This document shows positions 1 through 10,626 of a stretch of 64,000 nucleotides of DNA, in pieces (the stretch's first letter is position 1; each line of letters starts with the position of its first letter). The stretch spans positions 16,924,693 to 16,988,692 of the forward strand of contig NC_060235.2 in the NCBI RefSeq assembly GCF_021155775.2, given 5' to 3'. The position numbers were made by a program, and so were the translations under genes. The stretch is from Neodiprion pinetum (taxonomy: Eukaryota > Arthropoda > Insecta > Hymenoptera > Diprionidae). A model generated the notes under the pieces. The model was given only the letters and a program-made list of their open reading frames with translations. It did not search any database and was not told the DNA's origin.

Positions 1-199
1 AGCACCGCAGGGCGGCGCGAGCAAATGAGGAGGGTATGACGGCGCGCTAACTGCGTACGAACGTATGGGCGCTGTTCCATGTCAGCGACGAATCGACGGA
101 TCACGGAACAACGGAATCATTGGTCTCGAAATCTAGTTACTTTGAGAATTCCGTTCCGTACGCTAATTTGCCTTATGGTCCCATGCTGAGCATATACAG

Positions 200-329
200 G
201 CCGTATTCGAAAATTGACTGACAGTACTGTCAGCAATCCTTTATCTCTTTTGCGCTTCCAAGTTCGCGAATAGCTCTGACTCTGTCCTAGGGAATTTTCA
301 GTACTGTCAGTCAATTTACGAACACGGCC
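200..329. mobile_element. small MITE, about 30-bp TIRs
   Basis: The arms are 200-229 and 299-329 (core AAATTGACTGACAGTACTG and its complement, exact over 19 bp, flanked by GGCCGT...). The arm itself contains the palindrome CTGACAGTACTGTCAG. The interior is about 70 bp and noncoding. Family not recognised. Confidence 0.6.
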
Positions 330-336
330 ACAGTAT

Positions 337-465
337 GGGTGCTTTCCATTTACTGACTCAAACCGACTTGTGTCGCTATTTCTGGTGTATCCGGCCAATC
401 TGGGCAAAGGAATACACCAGAAATAGCGACACAAATCGATTTGAGTCAGTAAATGGAAAGCACCC
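337..465. mobile_element. 129-bp hairpin MITE with 3-bp TAT target duplication (Harbinger-like)
   Basis: Arms start GGGTGCTTTCCATTTACTGA (337) and end with its complement (465). They pair over about 54 bp around a 20-nt loop. TAT flanks it at 334-336 and 466-468. A 3-bp duplication with a GGG start suggests PIF/Harbinger, but the family assignment is inference. Confidence 0.6.
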
Positions 466-867
466 TATATGCTTTAAAGTCCTATGTGGCAATTTTCGAA
501 CGGAATAACGAAACCGAATCAATGCAAATTTGCGGTATTTCTACGAATTAAATATTGATACTATTTCATCAGAATTTCATATGTAAGGTTAGTATAAAAT
601 ACGTTTCGTCATTTAATTTGAAATTTGTCACATGGCATAAGCAATTCTGTATACATGGAACGGAACTCCAAAACTCCATACGTGTGTTCATCATATTATC
701 CTTCATTATTTCGAATTTTAAATTTATAAATAAAAAAACGTGGATTCGAAAGTCATGCCAAATACAATGTTGAAATTACTAGTAGATCCCAGAAATCTGC
801 CGATTTAGCATAGCAAAAATTATACTCAGGAGAGTTTTGACGAAGTGCAACGGAATCTTAGAACATA

Positions 868-1339
868 CCGGGACAATCTCGTGAAATTTGAAAATCAACT
901 ACACATACGCCAAATAATTCAATTTCATTGGTCGGCGAAATCTTCCCGCAGCCATGGTGTAAGGAGTATATTGTACGAAAATTGGTCCTCTATCGAGCAC
1001 ACCTTACACCTTAAGCTATGCCCACAACGATATTTTTGTTTGCGATGCATTAGGCCAACGTACACAAAACGTGTACTTTTGAATTTTCAAAGAGTACAAG
1101 CATTGAAATTCCGACCGTTCTTTCAAGAACCAATTTTCCGATCCAATAACAAATGCTTCCCAAATCTTTCCGAGCCACTAGCTCAAATATTTGAGATTCT
1201 AACCTCGAAAATTCGTATCAACTACAGAGCCGCCAGAAACAGTTTGACAGATGAAAACTCGGGATGGCCAGTCTGCACGAACAGCCGATAAAACTCGCGC
1301 ATGCGCAGTTGATTTTCAAGTTTTAAGAGATTGTCCCGG
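868..1339. mobile_element. 472-bp TIR element flanked by TA (Tc1/mariner-like MITE)
   Basis: The left arm from 868 (CCGGGACAATCTC...GAAAATCAACT) and right arm ending 1339 pair over about 44 bp with a few mismatches. TA dinucleotides flank both ends (866-867, 1340-1341). The ORF crossing it has no recognisable domain, so it looks non-autonomous. The right arm contains CGCGCATGCGCA, a perfect NRF1-type consensus. Confidence 0.55.
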
Positions 1340-2149
1340 TATAGAAATGTAGGAAACTTCAGTGGAAAAAGATACAGAGAAGGAGATGGTAATAGTACGT
1401 TCGTTCTCTGTCTCGCAGGCCCCGATTGGCCGACTCGCGCAGCGCTCTGAGCATTCACGTTCGTTCCACAGGACTCTGGCGCCTGGCTCTAAGGTTTTGT
1501 TAGTTGTGTGCCCGTAGTATGTATGTATTACATATTGGGAGCATACAAACGTGGAGTATTGCTATCGCTGTACCTATTAAGTTTAATTTATTTACTAAAA
1601 TCATGCCGTTGAGACGTCGCGTTTCTATCAGACTTTTCAGCGAGAATGCCTGTTCCACATTGACAAATTAAATTGTTTCATTAAAAAATATGTTATACAC
1701 TGATATTATTGACTGTTTGTTTCAATAGCCTGACCCACTAAGTACTAGTGTATAATATGTATTTATATCATCCGGATTATGTCAATGCAATGCTCGGGGC
1801 ACTCAAATACGATAGGTACGCTTCTGCCGCAGAAAGGAAATGTATATAGTATCACAACATCCCTCTCTCTCACTAGCTCAGGGACACTTTTTTAGCGCAG
1901 ATGCTTCCTTTCATGTCTATATGCACTAAGAACAGAATGCTGGTTCCGTCAAAACCCATGCAAAACCTGACGGAATGCCATCAATGAAATTCGGAATCTA
2001 GAGACTTTTGTTTGTTTCGTTCCGTTGTTCCGTGATCCACCAAACTGTCGTTATCATGTGACAGCTCCCTAAATTCTGAAGCTGAAAGCACCCTCGAGTG
2101 GATTTTCCATAGAAGAGGCGGGGGCAGGGGCGGGGGGGCGAGCGTGGCG

Positions 2150-2388
2150 GATGAGCCGTGGGCGGCCTGGAGGACTCTGGACTAGCTGTCAGTTACAGTT
2201 CGAACGTTGTGTAAAGCGTGCGAGTGTGACACGGTTGAACGATGGTAATCGCATAACGATCCTTTTCCAATATTACCGGAGTGCGTGTGAGTGTTAAGGG
2301 ACATGTCGACCAGTTAGTTCAGCCGGACTGAAAATTCGCCGAAAGTACCGAAACCGGATTACGCGAAGACATGCTCCGAAAATTCAGG
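2150..2388 (+). promoter_or_regulatory. candidate promoter and noncoding first exon, possibly of the Src64B gene
   Basis: A GC-richer patch follows the repeat cluster. TCAGTT at 2189-2194 fits the arthropod initiator, and the segment ends at GAAAATTCAG with a good donor GTAAAAA at 2389. No long ORF lies between. This is the pattern of an untranslated first exon, and the next + strand gene is the kinase 8 kb downstream. The link to that gene is inference only, and no downstream core element matched well. Confidence 0.3.
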
Positions 2389-5300
2389 TAAAAATACGCG
2401 TATGTACGTAGATTTACAATTAGATATAAGACAGAATCTAGTTTCAAATTTTTATTCAAATCGAACGTCAATTGCTGCAACAATCGTCGTAGGTAAACAA
2501 AAGATAGTCATTTATCGAACACGGAATAGTATGTTTATATAGAGTTGACAACTGTAGCCAGACCCAACCAACTCCTCCATACGTGCATGATGCGCGACCG
2601 ACGTCTCCGCGTAGTCGTTCCTTCTCGAGCTATTATTCGACTCGAATCAACAATTTCCGTGCAACGACACGCGCAGGTTGAGAAATTGTTCGTACATTTA
2701 GCGTCTCTTTGTTTGCATCTTTTTCCGTGATTCGTATTTCACTCTCTAGGCTCGGGTTATTATCCTCGTTTGACGAATGTGAGAAACAAGTACAAAACAT
2801 ATAACGGTGCGATGAGCAAAGAAAAAACAAAATTACATGGACACACGACGACGCATGTGAGATGTCTTTATAGGGTTCACGACCCCCCTTGTATATTGCC
2901 AAGTTCAGGATTGGCTGGCCTCTCAACAATCCCCTTTGTACGGCCATGCTCTCTGCAAGTATAGTGACGAGTTTCCCCATACATAAGACATGCAAAGTCC
3001 AGGGATGGAGATCGTAAAATTTGAAAAACAGACGATCATTATTTTTTGCCTTCGTACAAGCAATTGTATGTTGCGTAATTGGGAAACAAAATAAGGGAAA
3101 AAAAATAAAGTTGCCGCCATGCAGTATTATAATTATGGAACTTGAGCGTCACTGAAAAAGTAATTGGAATTTTGTATAAACGCGATGCGAATGAACGCCG
3201 CGACAATTACGCACGTTAAATAGTTGTTGACCCTTCTTTGTTTCTTTCTTCACTCCTTTTTCCCTCTCTCGCTCTCTCTCAATTCTTATATCTAAAGGAC
3301 CGACTACGACGACGCGAAGAAGAAAATGAGGAAATGCTAATTTTATCACCGTAACACACTGCCAGCGGTTAGATTGCGTGCGGTATTATTATCTTCTCGG
3401 GATATAATGTATCCTTCTTCAACAGTTGTCGATACTGTATTACAATATACACCAGGCGTGGATAACATGCAAATAATAACACTGATAATCACAACCATGT
3501 CACACTCGCAGCGTTGCGGAGGATTAATCAGACACGGTATAGTTATAAAAAATGCTTCGTTCAATTTCTAAATTCATATGGGAGAAACGCATTTCCATAA
3601 TTATCACGTATTCGAGCGATTCAATCATTACATTAATACCTACGTTTCAAGATAAATATCATGTTTGCATACTGCGTAATCCAGTCAGTGTAAGTTTACC
3701 GATATCGGATTTTCCATTCATGCCGATTCCTAAAAAAGAGGCGGTCGTCGATCATGGGAAGAGGAAATCGTCATCTTAATGGAAAACAACCTCGATGATC
3801 ACGGAAGCAAAAACGATTGATCGATGCTACGCACTGGCATCAATCGCGAATTGCCTGAATAACGAATAGAATTGCTACGTCGATCTCACCAACTAACCGC
3901 AATACGGATCTGGTTTTTGAAGAGGTCTGAACGCTTAGAATATTGTGTCACAAATCCGTCAGCTGAGCGATCGCGCTATCTCGTGCCATTCGCGGTGTAA
4001 AATCGGCGGAATCGAGCGCCTATAATATGATAAGACCGGGTAAATATAATCTTTGGCGATAGAAGATAACGTGAAAATAAAAAGAAAACCAAAGTGAGTA
4101 TGGAATTTCAGAGCGTACGTGCATACATAACGTGTGATAAATACATGCGTTATAACGGTCAGACATGGTCCGCGTATGCAGATATTGATTTTTTCTTTCA
4201 CCCTACGCAAGGGGCAAAGAGGAGAAGCGAATTATCGCGAGAAAGAGAAAGAGAAAGAGTGAGAGTGAGTCCCCCTTATGGGGAAAATCTACGGGGCTTT
4301 GTGCGCCCGATATGCACCTCGGCTTGCTTTAGCTTTGCTTTACTTTACTTTACGTTACCCGGCTTTTCAACGTCCATTGGTTCTGCCTTGTCGATCCAAA
4401 GTATGCAGCTCTGAGGGTCGCGTATACGGGAAGAAACACCGACGTATACGTTCATCGTTGCACCGATCGATATGGGACAGAAATAAACAATTCTGACGTA
4501 AGACGGTTGCCGTGGTATTCAACGTTCGTATTTCCCCTGGTTTTGTTTGCTTTCAACCCACATTTTCTGCGATAGTGACGTTTTTCTTTTTTGTGACATG
4601 CATAATATCGCAGTGGACTTTAAGATATGCATTATTATTTCCTCGTCCAAATCTTATAGATTTCATGTATAACTTTAAAACAAATAATTAAAGAAGTTCG
4701 TACTGTAAATAAAATAAAATCATTGGACGAATCGTAGAGTGTGGAGTTCAAATGATACCGAAGAACGTCGCTGCGGTTACAGTATTCCCGCATTTCTCGG
4801 AATCAGTATTCTTAGTCACTATTAATTTTTCAAGTCGAAATTCTCAACATGTAACGTCTACGTGCCCAGTTCAAGAGTAATACTAGTTAGTTATAGCGCC
4901 CGTCAACGCGACTCCTGTACGCACAACGTAAGTGGGTGGGTGTCTGATTGTCAGCAACGCACGAGGGTCGGTTCCTGGTCGGCCTCTCTCTCCGTCTCTT
5001 CCTCCTCTTCGTCACTCTGACACACGCGGAGCTTGTCCGTCCGCCCCTCGAAACTTAGAGCGGTTTGCTCGAAGCATCTGGCCGGCACGTGTGCAGGCAA
5101 CTCTTCAGATAATAGACGAATTTTCACCTTCGATAAAAAGAGCTTCAAAATTCCGAAGATTTGCCGCGAAACTCTAAGCCTGAACACCGTTTACGCGAAC
5201 CTCGCACGATGGACGGTTCTCGACTTCGGCGAGTTTTAGTTTCGGCCAATCGGCGACCGGTCAGCTGTTCGATCAGCTGACGTTGCAGCGTGCCGATTCG

Positions 5301-6439
5301 TCGGATACGAAACCGCTTATATCTCGGAAACCGAGCGTCGTTCGGCATTCGCGCAAAAGTACTCTCGCCTCAGTTTTTCGCAAGGGATCTTTTTTCCGAT
5401 GTACGTTGGGCCAAATGCCCTTACCTAGAGGTGGAGATAAGCGGAAAGATATGCCAGTTGTTAAGGAACTCCCATTTTCGTGCAGCAGTGGCTGCGTTAT
5501 CGGCAATTGTTTCCCTTCCTTGAGCCGCAGCAGCTTCAATGGCCCTCTCTGTTGAGTTGCCAGGTGCATACGCAAACTTCACACCTCTGTATGCACCTGC
5601 ATCAAAAAGCTCTTTCCCTCTCTCTCTCTCTCTTTCTCTATTTCTTTCTTTCTACCGGCCGCCGACAATCGAGCCTTACTAGAGACGATAGAGAGAGGCG
5701 GGGTTCAATTTCCTGACTAATTGTAAGATTTGATCAAGAGTAAAATAGCACCCTATGCTGATGGTCCTTTTAAAATTCATTACTTTACCGAAAATTTTAT
5801 TGAAATGAAAGAAATTGAATCGGATCGAAGAAGCATTGGTTCTTTACACTCTTAATTTACCTCGCACTCATCTGGAAGACGGCAAAAGTAGTCGCACCTT
5901 TGTGGCCCGATCTTTTCGCTTGCTTAGCCTGAACTTTGTAGCCGCGCGCCCTTGTCTACAGAGCTACATTCGAAGCTGCAATATATAAAGTATGTATGAG
6001 TATATATGTACACATAGAGGTGAAGCATTTCTTCAAGATCTTGTTTAGAGAGTTTCACAGGGGAGACGAGAGGGTGCTATGTTATTTATAGCACGTATAT
6101 CCCTACATAGGCACGGGGAAATATGTGTATGTCACGTATATGTGGTTCTCCTTGTTAACTGGCTCACTTTTACCTGCAACCATCTCTCGGATATTTTTTT
6201 CTCTGCTTTTCGTTTCTAAATAATTTTTCTGTTCGATGCTTTACTCATATTTCACTGGATCGCAGTTTTGATATATAATTCACATTAAAACAACAACAAC
6301 TACTACACATGGAAAAACACCTGAGAATACAGTATTCACCGTACAATATACATTACTGGCTTAACCTCCCGACTAATTGTAAGTTGTTTTCAGTCCGAAA
6401 CAAAATGCGAGTTCGATTCTATACGAATTATGAGAATAG
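2389..6439. other. no gene recognised; possible 5' intron
   Basis: Mixed-composition sequence. Low-complexity GAGA tracts occur near 3260-3285, 4240-4265 and 5610-5650. A GC-richer, promoter-like patch lies at about 4920-5570. ORFs here are short, overlap on both strands and show no domain. Confidence 0.4.
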
Positions 6440-6745
6440 GATATTCTAACCTTGGATTCGTTATCGGTGATCCAAAAAACCTCCGCCTACAAATTTCTAT
6501 CAAAATCGGAATATTTTTAGATTTTTTGCACTATATTGGATCGCCATTTTAGATTCGCAATCTGAATTCGTGATCAACCACGAAACCAACCGAAGGTACC
6601 AATTTTCATCAAAATGCATAATGTTTTTATCTTTTTTTCAGCTTAGTGAATATATCAAGTTTAATTTTTGCAAATCTGACCTTAGATTCGTGATTAGCGA
6701 CCCAAAAAACCTCACGGTATCAATTTTCGTTCAAATCCATTCATT
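6440..6745 (+). repeat. three imperfect tandem copies of a roughly 110-125 bp repeat
   Basis: Units begin near 6453, 6551 and 6682, each with (T)TAGATTCG or TTGGATTCG, then a GTGATC-like block, a CCAAAAAACCTC or equivalent, and CAATTTTCATCAAAATC-like ends. They are diverged (roughly three quarters identical by eye). No ORF. Probably satellite-like or a decayed element. Confidence 0.55.
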
Positions 6746-9700
6746 CATTCTCAAGGTATCATAATTTTTATTTGATGTATTGAAATTTTGTTGTTTAAAT
6801 AATTGAAATAGTACCAAACCGATCAAAGCCCAAATCTAATCAGTTCTAAATTTGAAAAAGCCGCGTTGATTGGGACCAAAACTACCACAGACATCCGTCC
6901 GAAAATGGTTGGGGGTGACCCTCTAGACCTTGAAACGTCGAGATCTAGTGAAAACTCAACGTTTCATTTTCCGGGTGATTACAAAACTTTCTTTTTTCTC
7001 TGACAACAGAGAAACTGGAAATTAAAAAACAACTGACACGGATTGTCAATTCTGTATGTCTCGTCTGTTTCTGCAGCTTTGTGACATTACAGCGTTTGGC
7101 AAAATCCCCCCCACCAATCCTTCGTGCTTTCTTTCCTATTTTCCGACATTCTGTGTACGCGTAATGCTCGATTACCTTATCGGCATTAAAATATCGCGAG
7201 TAGAAGGGTAGACATTGTGTTATAGAAGGCGCATTGGGTAGTTATATGTATAAAAGCACATTGGACAGGGCTGAGTAGGGTGTATAACAGGATCGTTCGA
7301 AACAACAGAGCCGTCTAGACGAGTTTTTTACGCATCTTTTCTTCTTTTTCGCTGGCAAATGGTATATAACGTGTTTTTTTCCCATTACAAGTTCGCGCAT
7401 CTCGGTTTCAACGTAGGTGTACACAAATCTGCGTTACAGGTCACATGAAATGACCCGGTTATATTCTACGCCCGCGGTAAACGAACCCTCATACAGTAAT
7501 AATCATTTCACCCGTTAAGTAATAGGAAAGTCTCCGATTTTCATATGCAGCAATATTATCGTCACTATCGTCAGCAAGATTGTATTTGTATAGAATATAC
7601 AATTGACAAGTTGAGAAGATGAAAATATGAAGAACGACCGATAAAATCGTGGATTCTGCACACAAGTTCAAATTATCTTACAGCTTTTAATTAAGAATTT
7701 AATTAACGATCGATTGATTGGGCCCAGCATGCAACGATGCCGCTGTTCGCCCGTATTATATTAGGATTTAGACTCCTAGGGAGAACAGCCTATTTTCAGC
7801 CGTACGCTAAGATGGTTCATTTTTAGTTTTATTTGGTTCGTCATTTTCTTTTCTCTTATCTTTTTGCACGTAACAACGCTGTCGGTTCAAATCTATTTTC
7901 GCAATTTGGAGGCTACTTCAGCTTCGCCGACTTTTGTACGTTGCGCATGTCTTTGCACAGCGTAAAGACTAGGTACTCGTAATCACATGGTAATTCTGCA
8001 CTAATGAGCTTGCACCACGGACGATTAAACTTTTTTTCTTTTCAAAAGAAAGAATCGAAATTTACAGTTGTATTTTATTTGCGAGGTTTATACATGTTCT
8101 CTGGAATAATAGAAAAATGTTTCAAAATTTCCTTTCATTTCAATAAAAGAAATTATTGAAAATTATGCCCGTCTATTCATAGTTCGTCGCGGTAAACATG
8201 AGTACAATACATAAGCACATAAATAATATCCGATCGTAAAGATTCTCCCCTCGTGTGTTATATACAGATATGTATTACGACCGCAGCGGCAATACCTGCA
8301 CCGTGTACAACAAGTATTAAAAAAGAAAGAAAAAAACCAAGGGGAAAAGGAAGAAGAGAAGAACAAAAAAGAAATCTTGTGTACGCAGACTGCATTTCAT
8401 AATATTCGTTGCAGAGAGATACATCTCTAAGTGATATGCACCACATGCACACGTCATGAGATGCAGCGTAACTGAGCTACAGCATTCATGAGTCGGTTTT
8501 ATCTTCCTCATATTATGAATTTGTTGAACCTAATAATATTTTTCTCCTATAATTTGTCTTGCAGTTCCACTGCAAATATATTATAACGTTCTTCCGTTGA
8601 GAAGGTCGAGCTTAATAAAATCGAAGAATTGATTTAATTTTGAATCGTATACACTCGTTTGCAAAATTTACATTGATTGCAGTAAGGGATGAAAAATGTT
8701 CTCCAGCACTTCAATTACTTTTCACGGGAAACAGAAAGCATAAGGGATACGTGCAGCAAGACAGATTGAGGAAAATGAATGTACATCATGTGCACAGTGT
8801 ACATACGAGCATGCATGAATACATGTATCCTACATGGAGAAGTGCCATAACCGGATGTTGTAAACCAGGCCCTGCACGTTTCTCGCTCCATTGTGTCAGT
8901 AAATCATAAAAATAAAGGAATAAAACTGATGCGTAAAGTCTGGACTGTTTGACCGTTGAAACTATATCGGAACGATATTTCAGGATAAGCATTTATGCGT
9001 CGCATATTGTTGAGAAAAATTTAAGTATTAAATAAAAAAGTGAAAAATTCAACCGCGTTTCTTATTTTAGACCACTTCCAAGAACGATGTAGAGAAAGTG
9101 CTTGAGTAAAATCAATATCAACCTAAAATTGAGTTTTACCAACAAGTTTACAGCAAACGGTTGTTAATTATTTTTCGTCAGCTTGTACACAATACGTATA
9201 ATATGTATACCTATATATGTATGTACATGTTGATATATACGATTAGGGAGAGAATAAAAAAAAAAGTTTACTCACGTTCAGTATGCGAGTCACGCGACAT
9301 TGTGTGTACAAAGTGTCCACAGATCCCCGATTCTGGTTTCCGTTTTGGGCGCGGTAAAAACACACTGCAGAAGGAGGAGCAGCCTATTCGTCGAAGCAAG
9401 GTGGCAATACGTAATTAATACAAACAAATTCAGCCGAGTGGTTTTCTGACTGGAATAAAACAAAAAGAAATGCTATTCAGTTCAGTAATCATTTATATAC
9501 AATTTGGTTCGGTAAATAAGCGTATAAAATGGGATTCTTGTATTTGATTAAATTGAAAAATCTCATTTTAGGGAATCAACAAACAATCATTTTCCTGTTT
9601 TGTCAATAATTTACATAGAATATTTTTTCCATGTACAAAAATCAGCGACAATAATTTTGCAAGCTCGGCTTACAAAAATTGCAACTAAAAGTGATGGAAT

Positions 9701-10583
9701 TTATCTTGAATATATTATACAGTTGTTGTATAGCAGAGAATTCATAATTAGTTGCGCGCAGAATCGTCTACATAAAATATTACAGGTATACGAACATAAC
9801 TAAACAGCAGTACAATGCGTGCAACGACGTGGATTAGGGAAAGCGGGGTTTAGAAGCTAGAAATTCTGTGCACCCCGATATTTGCGCGCATGCGGTAATA
9901 ACGTCTGACTAACCCCAAACCTGCAGCTCACCCCTCGCATCCTCCACCTCGGGTCGGCCATTCTCTTCGTTGTTCTCCGAATGCGAGTTTTCGATTTCAA
10001 CAGGGCAACGAATCTTCGGCTAGGGAAAATGTTCAAAATCAGTTACGGAACATCACGAATATTCCGGCCGAATGAGTAATTTGGACATGTTTGAAACTTC
10101 CAAAATGATCCTTTCAGTCGGATTTTGAAAACGGCTCGGATGGCAATGAACTGCAATAATTGGCAAATCGGAATGAGAATAAAATCGAATTTGTCCGAAA
10201 TCAGCGACAATTCTACAAAAATCTCACCTACTGTAGCTCTAAATATTCTATAATCTTCTATTTTCTCCACAGTTGCGCGGGTCCCGAGGGTAAACTGAAC
10301 GCTGGTGGAAAAGCCTTCAAACGCCATCCTCGGGATTGATCTTTACATATAGAGATTTCGCGAAAGGCTTGTGTGTATACGGGAATATTTGTTGATCCGT
10401 AAGGCGAAAAAAGCACAGAGCGGAACGAAGAAGAATATAAAAAAAGGAAAAAAAATCACAATCATGAAGATATATCACATCATTCCCACGATACATTGCT
10501 AGACAACGAATCGTCATCACCGAGGAAAGAGGAAAGCTGTGGCTGTTTTTTTTTATCTGCGGTGCCGCGAATCAACGGCGACA
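6746..10583. other. no gene recognised upstream of Src64B exon 1
   Basis: AT-rich sequence with only short incidental ORFs. A pyrimidine- and GC-richer patch at about 9890-10020 could be an alternative leader exon or promoter, but nothing fixes it. Confidence 0.4.
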
Positions 10584-10626
10584 ATGGGGAAATGTTGCAG
10601 CAAGAGGCAGGAGCCTCAGCCAATTG
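10584..10626 (+). CDS. Src64B: Src64B coding exon 1: myristoylation N-terminus
   Basis: A 43-nt coding segment encodes MGKCCSKRQEPQPI plus the first base of a glycine codon, followed by donor GTAACG at 10627. Gly2 is the expected N-myristoylation site and Cys4-Cys5 are likely palmitoylation sites (inference from family rules). The phase (1) matches the next exon exactly. Any upstream 5' UTR exon boundary is unresolved. The donor is followed within about 10 bases by an AAT/A-rich run and a truncated SINE. Confidence 0.88.

Larger units (their letters stand above)
98..2038. mobile_element. possible larger inverted-repeat element enclosing a MITE cluster
   Basis: A perfect 19-bp inverted match lies at 98-116 (GGATCACGGAACAACGGAA) and 2020-2038. 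The 1.9-kb interior holds three smaller inverted-repeat elements and unrecognised ORFs. No target duplication was seen at the outer ends, so this may also be two unrelated fragments of one repeat. Confidence 0.4.

Noticed and set aside
845..1291. 148-residue ORF within the TA-flanked element
   Set aside because: It starts outside the element, crosses its TIR, is Arg/Phe-rich and has no transposase motif. Treated as chance.
5746..6079. TAGCACCCT / AGGGTGCTA pair as a MITE
   Set aside because: Only 9 bp match, with no extension of the arms and no target duplication.
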